A DNA stretch of 11,381 nucleotides from Azophilus sp964572185 (GTDB lineage: Bacteria; Pseudomonadota; Gammaproteobacteria; Pseudomonadales; Azotimanducaceae), in contig CAZNFI010000102.1 of NCBI GenBank assembly GCA_964572185.1, positions 1 to 11,381 of the forward strand, given 5' to 3'. The notes beneath the pieces are model-generated. The model was not told the origin of the DNA, searched no databases, and saw nothing but the letters and a program-made list of their open reading frames with translations. Made by a program: the position numbers and the translations under genes. Below, in pieces: positions 1-7,452 of this stretch (position 1 is the first letter of the stretch; each line of letters starts with the position of its first letter).

Positions 1-1027
1 CGCCGGACATCTCCATCAGGTCCATGGCGAAGGAGGCCATGTCCTGGGCCATGGGTGCCGCCACCAGTTTGCCGATGGAATTTTCGGGCCCCGGCGTCTC
101 GCCCCGCGACAGTGCGCTCAACGCCCGGTAGCCGGTGTACTTGAGGCCGGAGCGTCGACAATGCCAGTCGGCCAGCTTGGCGCGAACGGCGGAGTCCTCG
201 ATGGCCGGCCGGTCATTGATGGTGACCGTCTGCGCCAGTTTGACGAGCGAGTTGAAATCACCGCGGCCACCGCCGCCGCCCCCGGTGCCGATCGCGAGGC
301 GTTCATTCATCAAGGTAGTGATGGAAACCTGCCAGCCCTGGCCCACGGCGCCGAGCCGCTGGGAATCCGGAATGCGCACATCGGTGAAATACACTTCGTT
401 GAAGTTGGCATCGCCGGAAAGCTGCTTGATGGGCTTGGTCTCGATGCCGGGCGACTTCATGTCCACGAAGAAGTAAGACAGCCCCCTGTGCTTGGGCAGG
501 TTCGGGTCGGTGCGTACCACCAGTATGCCGTAGTCGGAATAGTGCGCGCCGGATGTCCAGATCTTCTGGCCGTTGATCACCCAGTCATCGCCATCCTTCT
601 CGGCCTTGGTGCGCAATGCCGCGAGATCCGAACCACCGGCCGGCTCGCTGAACAGCTGGCACCAGATTTCTTCGCCACTGGCCAGTTTCGGCAGATGGCG
701 CAGCTTCTGTTCCTCGGTGGCCCAGGCCATCAGCGTCGGTGCCGCCATGCCCTGGCCGATGCTGAAAACGCTGCCCGGCAGCGGGCCGAACTTGGCCTCT
801 TCCTGGTTGTAGATCACCGACTCGATGGCCGATGCCCCGCGGCCGCCGTATTCCTTCGGCCAGCGGATGCAGGCCCAGCCGGCATCGTATTTGCGCTTCT
901 GCCACAGCTTCGACTGGGCCATCAGGTCGAGGTCGGCAAACTCTTGCTCGGTGGGCACGTTTTCCGCCAGCCACGCCTGGGCCTCTTCCCGGAACGCGGC
1001 CTCCTGGGGGGTGTCATTGAAATCCAT
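1..1027 (-). CDS. Acyl-CoA dehydrogenase, catalytic-type subunit (3' end missing)
   Basis: FAD-dependent enzyme that puts an alpha-beta double bond into an acyl-CoA thioester. The 342 residues present start MDFNDTPQEA and still lack a stop at the window edge; the family is usually about 390-400 residues, so roughly 50 C-terminal residues are missing. Residues 122-135 (WCQLFSEPAGGSDL) are the acyl-CoA dehydrogenase signature, followed by the middle beta-domain (WVINGQKIWTSG, 149-160). E242 in MNERL (240-244) sits where isovaleryl-CoA dehydrogenase and related enzymes carry their catalytic base. A glycine run (248-254) follows. The start is fixed by a perfect AGGAGGA upstream of ATG 1027. It lies 19 bases after the stop of the other dehydrogenase gene, so the two are almost certainly one operon. 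The substrate cannot be told; steroid side chains, branched acids or other bulky acyl groups are possible. Confidence 0.93.
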   Translation of the reverse strand, partial: MDFNDTPQEAAFREEAQAWLAENVPTEQEFADLDLMAQSKLWQKRKYDAGWACIRWPKEYGGRGASAIESVIYNQEEAKFGPLPGSVFSIGQGMAAPTLMAWATEEQKLRHLPKLASGEEIWCQLFSEPAGGSDLAALRTKAEKDGDDWVINGQKIWTSGAHYSDYGILVVRTDPNLPKHRGLSYFFVDMKSPGIETKPIKQLSGDANFNEVYFTDVRIPDSQRLGAVGQGWQVSITTLMNERLAIGTGGGGGGRGDFNSLVKLAQTVTINDRPAIEDSAVRAKLADWHCRRSGLKYTGYRALSALSRGETPGPENSIGKLVAAPMAQDMASFAMDLMEMSG

Positions 1028-1046
1028 GTCTTCCTCCTGCCTGCCC

Positions 1047-2165
1047 TCAGGCCACGTTGCTCTGTTCGACCGCCGTGACCAGCCTGTCTTGCCACTGCCC
1101 TTCGCTGCCGATGTTCACCGACAGCAGCTTGGCACGACGGTAGAAAAACTGGCAGTCGAACTCCCAGGTAAAACCCATGCCGCCATGGGTCTGGATGTTC
1201 TCCTTGGAGGCGTAGTAGTACGCCTGGGTGGCCGACACCCGCGCCGTGGCAGCCGCCAACGGCAGGTCCGGCGCATCGACATTGAGCGCCCAGGCGCCGT
1301 AGTAGCAGTTGGAACGCGCCAGGGTGTTGTTGACATAGGCGTGCGCCAGCTTGTGCTTGATGGCCTGGTACGAGGCGATCGGGCGGCCAAAGGCGTAGCG
1401 GCCCATGGCGTATTCCTTGCCCTGTTCCAGGGCCGCATCGGCGCCGCCCACCTGTTCCCAGGCGAACAGCACCGCGGCGCGGTCGAGAACCCGGTTGACC
1501 AGCGCCCAGCCGTTGCCCGGCGTGCCGAGCGGTTCGCACACCGCGTTGTCGAAATCGAGCCGCGCATGGCTGCGGGAGAAATCCACGGTACGCTGCGCGG
1601 TGCGGGTCACGCCCGCCTGACCGAGTTCCACCAGGTTCAGGCTGGCGCCATCGCCGGAGTCGCAGGCCGAAACCACTACCGCGACATGCGCGATCTCGCC
1701 GTCGGCCACGGCCACCTTGCTGCCGGTCAGCGCGCCGTTCGCAACCGTCGTCTGCAAACCGGCGGGCGACACGCGCCCCGGCCCTTCGGCCAGCGCAAAG
1801 GTGCCGATGACCTCACCGGCGGCCAGCTTCGGCAGCCATTTCTCCTGCTGTTCGCGGCTACCCGCCATGAGCAGCGCTTCGGTCGCCAGGTACACCGACG
1901 AGGAGAACGGCAGCGGCGCCACCGCGCGGCCGAGTTCTTCGGCAATCACCACCAGTTCCAGGTAGGAGAGCCCCAGGCCGTCGAACTGCTCGGGAATGAC
2001 CGTGGCCGTCCAGCCCATCCCGGCCACCTTGCGCCACAGGTCGGCATCGAATGCCCCGCGCCCCTCGAGCGCTTCGCGTACCTTCGCCATCGGGCAATGT
2101 TCCGCCAGAAATCCGCGCGCCTGATCGCGCAGCAGGTTCTGTTCGTCAGAGAACTCGAAATTCAT
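1047..2165 (-). CDS. Acyl-CoA dehydrogenase, probable non-catalytic partner subunit
   Basis: Complete 372-residue protein of the acyl-CoA dehydrogenase fold: helical N-domain (MNFEFSDEQNLLRDQARGFL), middle domain, and C-terminal helical domain with R256-F259-R261 (GRYAFGRPI) and THGGMGFTWE (326-335), which in this family contacts FAD. Two things are degenerate. The usual EPxAGSD signature is replaced by ALAEGPGRVSPAG (124-136). Neither known catalytic-base position holds a Glu: the isovaleryl-type position reads LDRA (D228) and the medium-chain-type position reads SVNIGS (349-354). In heteromeric alpha2beta2 enzymes, such as the mycobacterial FadE26-FadE27 type, one subunit supplies the base and the other does not; the neighbouring gene keeps its Glu, so I infer such a complex. 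The start ATG has a G-run ribosome site. Longer in-frame upstream ATGs exist, but their N-terminus (MNVVRRAHW...) is arginine-rich and unlike the family. Confidence 0.93.
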   Translation of the reverse strand: MNFEFSDEQNLLRDQARGFLAEHCPMAKVREALEGRGAFDADLWRKVAGMGWTATVIPEQFDGLGLSYLELVVIAEELGRAVAPLPFSSSVYLATEALLMAGSREQQEKWLPKLAAGEVIGTFALAEGPGRVSPAGLQTTVANGALTGSKVAVADGEIAHVAVVVSACDSGDGASLNLVELGQAGVTRTAQRTVDFSRSHARLDFDNAVCEPLGTPGNGWALVNRVLDRAAVLFAWEQVGGADAALEQGKEYAMGRYAFGRPIASYQAIKHKLAHAYVNNTLARSNCYYGAWALNVDAPDLPLAAATARVSATQAYYYASKENIQTHGGMGFTWEFDCQFFYRRAKLLSVNIGSEGQWQDRLVTAVEQSNVA

Positions 2166-2404
2166 GGCCCCCCCGTCAAGTGCATCGCAACGGAAAGCCG
2201 GCAATTCTCCACATTTTGGGGGGAAAACGCGAGTCTGGCCGCCGTCGGACCGCACTGGACAGCGCATTCCGCCGCAGCGGCGGCCGAGCGCCAAGGCGGG
2301 TCTCGGCCTGGGCCGCCAGTGCGCGCGCCGCACGACGTTCAAGCCAACCCCAGCGCTGTCAGCCTCGGCATTTCAGTACCGGTGCATTCGGCGGCAACCG
2401 GCCG
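2166..2404. other. Intergenic spacer with a perfect 15-bp dyad
   Basis: This 239-base spacer separates the stop of the large unknown gene from the start of the acyl-CoA dehydrogenase operon, both on the minus strand. It must contain the operon's promoter if the operon is not read through from upstream, but I find no convincing -35/-10 pair; GAGAAT at 2209-2204 (minus strand) is the best -10 candidate and has no good -35. A perfect dyad CCGCCGC-A-GCGGCGG lies at 2269-2283. It has no T-tract, so it is either a weak factor-dependent terminator element for the large gene, an operator, or chance in GC-rich DNA. No coding capacity that looks real. Confidence 0.4.
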
Positions 2405-5257
2405 TCAGACCGCTGCTTCTTCCATTTCAAGGTCGTTGGCAGCTTGCTCCCCAACCTGAGGGGCTATCGTTCCCGGCGTGGATGCGTTGGCCGGCACAGC
2501 TTCGTATTGCACAGCAGCCGCGACCGCGGGGGCACTTCCCTGGGCCTGCATGGTCTCGAGGGCATAGCCAACGTCAAAGGCTCCAAACCGGTATGAGCCC
2601 GATTCACCGCTGATATGCACCGTCATCCGCACGTTCAAACTGCTTCCGTCCGGGTTCAGAGCGCGCTCACCGTCGGTACCGCCGTCTAGGTCGAGGCCTC
2701 TGACGACGGCAGTGCTCGACAGCGTCAATTTCAGACCCTCTCTGCCTTCTTTGCACAGTTCGTACATTGGGTTCTGCCATTCAAGCTCGGGCTCGCCGCC
2801 AAACAGCCCCAGGTCGGGACGCTTGGCGTTGCAAACGGCCCTTGCAAGCGACACAAGCGCGGTTTCATTCGCGAACGCCGTTACGGTGGAAAGCACTTCG
2901 GGACGCGCCTCCGCACAGGTTCTGTTCAGGCCTTCCACTATGGCAGCGGCGCCTGTTTGCGGCGGCCCACCTTCAAAACTGAACCGTGCCCACCTGAATA
3001 GTGCCCGGCTGGAAGGAACTATGGGGTCTTCATTGGCGGTGGCGTACAGTTCTCTTGCCGCCTCATCGACCGCTTGCAAACTCGCCTGGCGAGTGTCCAG
3101 CGACACCGGCACCCGAACATTGGAGTGGCCGCGCCGGTCGGGAGCCGGCATGCGCAGGCTGAGGTTGCGCAACGTGGCCAGCTCCCCATCCCCCAGCAAC
3201 TCCGGCCTCCTGCTTGCCATGCGCAACGGGAGGTGTTCGTTTCCCTCGCTCGCCCGCAATGCCCTGAGCAGGCCGTTCAGCTGATCCGAGGCGGCTTGTG
3301 ACAGGTACGATCCGGTGACACCGACCATCAGCTCTCCGGCCGTTTCCGAAACCAGTTCCCCCGTGCCCAGGGCGGCCAGGGCGTCAGCCCCCAGACAATT
3401 GGCGTCTGGCGCCAGCGCGCGCTCGGCGGCGTCGGGCTGCCGCGCCAGACGCACCGCCAGGGCGGCGCACAATCGGTCTCCGTGGCGCTCCAGCAGGTGT
3501 TGCCAGGTGTTCTTGATGTCTCCGGAGCCGACCATTTGCTTGAGCTGTTCGTCACCAGTTGCCAAAGCGACTCGCCGGGCAGCGTCTTGCAGTTCGGCCA
3601 GTGTCCGGCTTTCTGCTGTCGTGGCCAGTGACGCCAGTTCGGCATGGATTTTCCGAGACAGGGGCAGAAAGACATCCCGGTACCAGTTGGCGCCTTCCAC
3701 CGTTGCCCGCAGGTAGCCGTCGCGCGCCTCTGCACTTGCTGCCAAAGCGGCGCAATACACTGGCCCCTGGCGCTTCAGCAGGTATTGCCAGTACCGCATG
3801 TATTCTGCTTCGCCGAACCGGACGGGAACGCGCGCGCCAGCGCCCGCCCGCCTGATGCCATGTTCTATGGACCCAAGGCTGTCCGGGTCCGGGACCGCTG
3901 CATCTGTGGCGCTTGCGGGTAGCAACGCCTGCAGAGCCGGCCGGACACTCTGGTACATGGAATCCATGCGTGCATCGTCATAGGCCGTGACGGATCGTCT
4001 TACCGCCTGGGCAATGCCCGAATCGCACCGGCTCAGAAGAAACCTCCAGCAGGTATCGATCGTTTCACAATAGTACCGACCCGCTGGCGGTTGCCCTGGA
4101 GGACACTGCGCATTGAACATCGTTCTCCCGATCGCAAGACGGATTGCCTCGACCGTCTGCCTGATTTCTTCCGCCGAACTCTGGGTGTCCTCGGCGTAGC
4201 GGGCTAATTTCCGCAGGTCTTCCTGGACCGACTGGTACAGCCCCTCGAGCCACGGCTCGATGGCGGCACCTGCCGTTGCCGGCGATTGCCGTTCCAGGCC
4301 GACATCCCCGTGTTGCTCACCGACCGGCTCGGCCGTCTCTGCCGCACCGGTATCGACGTTCGGTGATTGCAGTTCCTGGCCAGTACCCCCGTCCGGGGCA
4401 TGCACTGGTGCGGGGATTTCGGCTGCAGCGTGGTTCACTGGTTGCCGCCGCCGGCCGGCACCTTCGCCTCGCCCATCTGCCTGCGGAATCCGCTCGTACT
4501 CTGCGAAGTTCAGTGGCAGGTCGATGGATGGCGAACGGGAGTGACTGCCGGAGGCAATCGAGTCGAAGCTGTTGTCGCTGAATGACCGTGGCAAGCCGCC
4601 CGCCGTCTGACCGCTCCCGCTTCGTTGCAGGCCTGACGGGCGGGAACCGCATTCGCTTTCCGTATCGCCGCAGACCCGACCAATGACCGCATCGACAATC
4701 CTCGACGCTTCCTGCTGGGTCAACCGATGGAACCCGTCGCCGCCCTTACGCTCGAGTGCGGTCTCCACCCGCCGCGCAACAAACCCCTCGTCGAGATGCC
4801 GCGCGCCCCGGCTGCCCGCTCGGGCCCGCTGTTCAATCTTTTGCCGCAGGAGCTCGCTTGCTGCTGCGTTCCCGCCGCCCTCAACATACATCTCCTTTAC
4901 CGTGTGGTTTTGACGTTTGATGCTCGCCTGTTCCTGTTCGGCAGACTCGACCACCGCACGCACGCGCCGAATGTGCAACGGTTTCCCGAACGTCAGGAAC
5001 CGGCCGAAATTGTTTTCGGCAAGCGCACAATCAGCCACTTCGGTACCGTACCTGGCATGCATCGACTGCGCCAAAGCCCCCGCCACATAGCGGTTTTCGG
5101 CCGATCGAAAGTAACGGATGACGCGCTGGAAACCCCTGGAATGCGTGCGCAGGACGTACTCGCCCTGCTGACCGCCCTCTCTTTCGGCCAAACTGATCAC
5201 CGCGTCGGGCCTGTCAGACCCGGCCAACTGATTGAAAGCGTCCAAGCCGATCGGCAA
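2405..5257 (-). CDS. Large protein of unknown function with three degenerate ~90-residue repeats
   Basis: I do not recognise this 950-residue protein. I start it at TTG 5257 (LPIGLDAFNQLAG) because a perfect AAGGAG lies 6 bases upstream; the only in-frame ATG further up, at 5449, overlaps the nadE start and has no ribosome site. Visible parts: residues 1-196, a charged, probably helical N-domain (RYFRSAENRYVAGALAQSM at 48-66; FGKPLHIRRVRAVVESAE at 90-107); 197-335, a Ser/Gly/Pro-rich, probably disordered linker; about 336-617, three degenerate repeats, each opening with a [LMW]Y-x2-V helix (Y341, Y435, Y526) and closing 55-63 residues later with Wx2LL (W404, W490, W585); 618-950, a further domain ending in an acidic and alanine-rich tail (EQAANDLEMEEAAV). 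No signal peptide, membrane helix or catalytic motif is seen. Base composition is lower in GC than the neighbours. A secreted effector or scaffold would fit the architecture, but that is speculation. Confidence 0.78.
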   Translation of the reverse strand: MPIGLDAFNQLAGSDRPDAVISLAEREGGQQGEYVLRTHSRGFQRVIRYFRSAENRYVAGALAQSMHARYGTEVADCALAENNFGRFLTFGKPLHIRRVRAVVESAEQEQASIKRQNHTVKEMYVEGGGNAAASELLRQKIEQRARAGSRGARHLDEGFVARRVETALERKGGDGFHRLTQQEASRIVDAVIGRVCGDTESECGSRPSGLQRSGSGQTAGGLPRSFSDNSFDSIASGSHSRSPSIDLPLNFAEYERIPQADGRGEGAGRRRQPVNHAAAEIPAPVHAPDGGTGQELQSPNVDTGAAETAEPVGEQHGDVGLERQSPATAGAAIEPWLEGLYQSVQEDLRKLARYAEDTQSSAEEIRQTVEAIRLAIGRTMFNAQCPPGQPPAGRYYCETIDTCWRFLLSRCDSGIAQAVRRSVTAYDDARMDSMYQSVRPALQALLPASATDAAVPDPDSLGSIEHGIRRAGAGARVPVRFGEAEYMRYWQYLLKRQGPVYCAALAASAEARDGYLRATVEGANWYRDVFLPLSRKIHAELASLATTAESRTLAELQDAARRVALATGDEQLKQMVGSGDIKNTWQHLLERHGDRLCAALAVRLARQPDAAERALAPDANCLGADALAALGTGELVSETAGELMVGVTGSYLSQAASDQLNGLLRALRASEGNEHLPLRMASRRPELLGDGELATLRNLSLRMPAPDRRGHSNVRVPVSLDTRQASLQAVDEAARELYATANEDPIVPSSRALFRWARFSFEGGPPQTGAAAIVEGLNRTCAEARPEVLSTVTAFANETALVSLARAVCNAKRPDLGLFGGEPELEWQNPMYELCKEGREGLKLTLSSTAVVRGLDLDGGTDGERALNPDGSSLNVRMTVHISGESGSYRFGAFDVGYALETMQAQGSAPAVAAAVQYEAVPANASTPGTIAPQVGEQAANDLEMEEAAV
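3407..4252 (-). repeat. Three tandem degenerate protein repeats inside the large gene
   Basis: Numbering from the TTG start, the three units begin around Y341 (LYQSVQEDLRKL), Y435 (MYQSVRPALQAL) and Y526 (WYRDVFLPLSRKI). Each ends with a tryptophan helix: CWRFLLSRC (W404), YWQYLLKRQ (W490) and TWQHLLERH (W585). Units 2 and 3 continue alike (VYCAALAASAEAR and RLCAALAVRLARQ). Spacing between units is 86-95 residues. The match is only visible at protein level, so the duplication is old. Confidence 0.65.
4279..4390. repeat. Imperfect direct repeat of 81-base period in the linker
   Basis: The bases at 4281-4309 and 4362-4390 match at 22 of 29 positions (both contain GATTGC, then GTTCC, GGCC and a C-run). 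The offset is 81 bases, which is exactly 27 codons. In the protein this gives GQELQSPNVDTGAAE and GLERQSPATAGAA. It is an internal duplication of the disordered linker that kept the frame. Confidence 0.6.
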
Positions 5258-5263
5258 GACAGT

Positions 5264-5269
5264 CTCCTT
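5264..5269 (-). promoter_or_regulatory. Shine-Dalgarno site deciding a TTG start
   Basis: On the minus strand the sequence reads AAGGAG, six bases (ACTGTC), then TTG at 5257. This is an ideal ribosome binding site at ideal spacing and is the reason for choosing a TTG start over the upstream ATG at 5449, which would overlap the divergent nadE gene. Confidence 0.75.
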
Positions 5270-5386
5270 GAGTGCGCCCGGTAAATGCGGCTGCGCACGC
5301 CTGGAACCTTCGTGCAACCGCCGATGGCGGATATCGACAACGGAAACTGCCGTCGGTTCCGTTTTATGCCCGAATGCACTCTCCGG

Positions 5387-5405
5387 AAACCGCGGCCGGC
5401 GGTTT
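5387..5405. promoter_or_regulatory. Perfect dyad AAACCGC-N5-GCGGTTT, possible operator upstream of nadE
   Basis: Seven-base arms, perfectly complementary, with the spacer GGCCG. It lies just upstream of the putative -35 region of nadE, in the 190-base gap between the divergent large gene and nadE. There is no T-run after it on either strand, which argues against a terminator. Which protein might bind is unknown. A smaller CCGCC-GAT-GGCGG stem sits at 5318-5330. Confidence 0.4.
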
Positions 5406-5411
5406 GGTGCG

Positions 5412-5442
5412 TTTCCACAACGACCGCGGCGCCCGGTAGAAT
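5412..5442 (+). promoter_or_regulatory. Putative nadE promoter, possibly giving a leaderless transcript
   Basis: TAGAAT at 5437-5442 matches the -10 consensus at 5 of 6 bases. TTTCCA at 5412-5417 is a weak -35 at a long 19-base spacing. A start point about 7 bases after the -10 would fall on the nadE ATG at 5448. No Shine-Dalgarno sequence precedes that ATG, which fits leaderless translation. Confidence 0.45.
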
Positions 5443-5447
5443 TGGGC

Positions 5448-7379
5448 ATGGTGAAGATTCCCGTCGACTACGCCGACCTCGGCTACCTGCGGGCCGCCGC
5501 GGTATCACCCGAAATCCGCCTGGCGCAGCCGCTGGCCAATGCCGAGACGATCGTCGGCCACCTCACGCGGATGGAGCAAACCGGGGCCGCGATCGTGGTG
5601 TTCCCGGAACTCTGCCTCACCGGCTACAGCGCCGAAGACCTGCTGATCACGGCAAAGCTGCTCGCCGACACCCGCGAAGCGCTGTCCCGCATTGCCGCAG
5701 CGGGCATCGGCGTGGCAGCCGTCGTCGGCACGCCCTGGCCCAGCCCGGACGGGCGCCTGTTCAACGCTGCCGCGGTCATCGCCGGCGGCGGCATCGTGGG
5801 TGTCGTCCCCAAGTCCGCGCTGCCCAATCACGGCGAATTCTACGAGCGCCGCTGGTTTGCGCCCGGCTCCGGTGTGGATATCGAGTGCCAGACGGAACTC
5901 GGCCGATTGCGGCTGTGTGCAGACCAGATCTTCGAGGTCGGCCGCTACCGGTTCGCCATCGAAATCTGCGAAGACCTGTGGGCACCCGCACCGCCTGGCG
6001 CCGCGCACTGCCTGGCGGGCGCCGACCTTATCGTGAACCTGTCCGCCAGTAATGAACTGGTTGCCAAGGCCGACTACCGCCGCGATCTGGTGCGCATGGC
6101 CAGCGGCCAATGGCTGTGCGGTTACCTGTATGCAGGCGCCGGCCTGACAGAGTCCACGAAGGACCTGGTTTTCGGCGGCCACCTGCTCGCCGCCGAGAAC
6201 GGGCGCCTGCTCGGCGAAAGCGAACGATTCGAACTCGGCGGCGGCATGTTGAGCGCCGATTTCGACATCGACAGATTGCGCCGCGAGCGGATGCGCAACG
6301 GCACGTTCGCAAACGCTCCGCGCAAGGGTACGCACCGTTCCGTCAAGGTGAGCGTGTCGCCACCGCGGCTTGAACAACTCGAACGGCACTATGATGCGCA
6401 CCCGTTCGTGCCCGGCGACGAAACCGAGTTCGATGCGCGGGCCCGGGAGATTCTTGCCATTCAGGCGGCCGGCCTGGGCCGGCGGCTGCTGTCCGCGCCT
6501 GGCGAGCAACTCGTGATCGGCCTCTCGGGCGGGCTCGATTCAACGCTCGCGCTGCTGGTTTGCCTCGATACCCTGCACCAGCTAAAGGCGCCGCCAGCGA
6601 ACCTGCACGCGCTGTCGATGCCGGGGCCCGGCACCAGTCGGCACACCAGAACATCCGTGCGCAAGCTCGCATCCGCAACCCGCATCGCCCTGCGCGAGAT
6701 TCCCATCGGCGCCGCCGTCGCCCAGCACCTCGACGACCTGCAGCACACCAGCGAAGACGACGTGGTATTCGAAAACGCCCAGGCCCGCGAACGCACGCAA
6801 CTGCTGTTCGACTACGCGAACCGGGTCGGCGGCATCGTCGTCGGCACCGGCGATCTGTCGGAACTGGCGCTGGGCTGGTGCACCTTCAATGCCGACCACA
6901 TCGCCGGCTACAACGTCAACGCCGGCGTGCCCAAGACGCTGGTGGCCTACCTGGTGCGCTGGTATGCGCGGCACCGCGCGGGCGACAAGCTGGCGGCCGT
7001 TCTCCGGCGCGTGCTCGACACCCCGATCACCCCGGAACTGATCGCTCCCGAGGATGGCCGCATCAGCCAGCGGACCGAGGACATCATCGGCCCCTACGAG
7101 TTGCACGATTTCTTCCTGTATCACTATGTGCGCGACGGCTTCGAACCAAGAAAGATCTACGCACTGGCAAGGCTGGCATTCGCCGGAAGCCACGATGCGG
7201 CGACCGTCAAACGGTGGCTGAAGGTCTTTTTTCAGCGATTTTTCAGCCAGCAATACAAACGGACCACCCTGCCGCCCGGGCCCAAGGTGGGCACCGTCAG
7301 CCTGTCGCCGCGGGGCGACTGGCGCATGCCGGACGAGGCTTCCGCCGCGGCGCTGGTTGCGGAAATCGATACCTATTGA
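5448..7379 (+). CDS. nadE: Glutamine-dependent NAD+ synthetase
   Basis: Last step of NAD+ biosynthesis: amidation of nicotinic acid adenine dinucleotide with ATP, using ammonia released from glutamine. The 643 residues contain both domains. The N-terminal nitrilase-type glutaminase has its triad as E54 (VFPELCLTGYS), K122 (VVPKSALPN) and C174 (EICEDLW). The C-terminal synthetase has the pyrophosphatase loop SGGLDST (360-366) and GTGDLSELALGW (466-477), and ends with GPKVGTVSLSPRGDWRMPDE (611-630). Layout and length follow the long class known from Mycobacterium tuberculosis (about 680 residues), not the shorter ~540-residue glutamine-dependent form or the ammonia-only form. ATG 5448 aligns with the expected N-terminus (DYADLGYLRAAAVSPEIR); the longer frame reaching back to 5232 has no family-like sequence. 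Cytoplasmic. A 73-base gap separates it from the next gene, so co-transcription is possible. Confidence 0.97.
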   Translation: MVKIPVDYADLGYLRAAAVSPEIRLAQPLANAETIVGHLTRMEQTGAAIVVFPELCLTGYSAEDLLITAKLLADTREALSRIAAAGIGVAAVVGTPWPSPDGRLFNAAAVIAGGGIVGVVPKSALPNHGEFYERRWFAPGSGVDIECQTELGRLRLCADQIFEVGRYRFAIEICEDLWAPAPPGAAHCLAGADLIVNLSASNELVAKADYRRDLVRMASGQWLCGYLYAGAGLTESTKDLVFGGHLLAAENGRLLGESERFELGGGMLSADFDIDRLRRERMRNGTFANAPRKGTHRSVKVSVSPPRLEQLERHYDAHPFVPGDETEFDARAREILAIQAAGLGRRLLSAPGEQLVIGLSGGLDSTLALLVCLDTLHQLKAPPANLHALSMPGPGTSRHTRTSVRKLASATRIALREIPIGAAVAQHLDDLQHTSEDDVVFENAQARERTQLLFDYANRVGGIVVGTGDLSELALGWCTFNADHIAGYNVNAGVPKTLVAYLVRWYARHRAGDKLAAVLRRVLDTPITPELIAPEDGRISQRTEDIIGPYELHDFFLYHYVRDGFEPRKIYALARLAFAGSHDAATVKRWLKVFFQRFFSQQYKRTTLPPGPKVGTVSLSPRGDWRMPDEASAAALVAEIDTY

Positions 7380-7452
7380 GCGCCGGCGGAGCGGCGATGC
7401 CGGTCGTTTCTCGCGTACACTGCAATCGAGACGGCTGGAGAATGCCCAAACC

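Noticed and set aside
2269..2283. CCGCCGCAGCGGCGG as an intrinsic terminator of the large gene
   Set aside because: One-base loop and no T-tract on either strand; kept only as an unexplained dyad.
825..2459. 544-codon plus-strand open frame over the acyl-CoA dehydrogenase pair
   Set aside because: It is the antisense shadow of two clearly homologous genes in GC-rich DNA; its product is Arg/His/Gly-rich and resembles no family.
5232..5447. N-terminal extension of nadE back to ATG 5232
   Set aside because: The extra 72 residues have no similarity to the glutaminase domain and would overlap the divergent gene and the control region.
5505..6509. 334-codon minus-strand open frame within nadE
   Set aside because: Antisense shadow of nadE, whose catalytic motifs are unmistakable on the plus strand.
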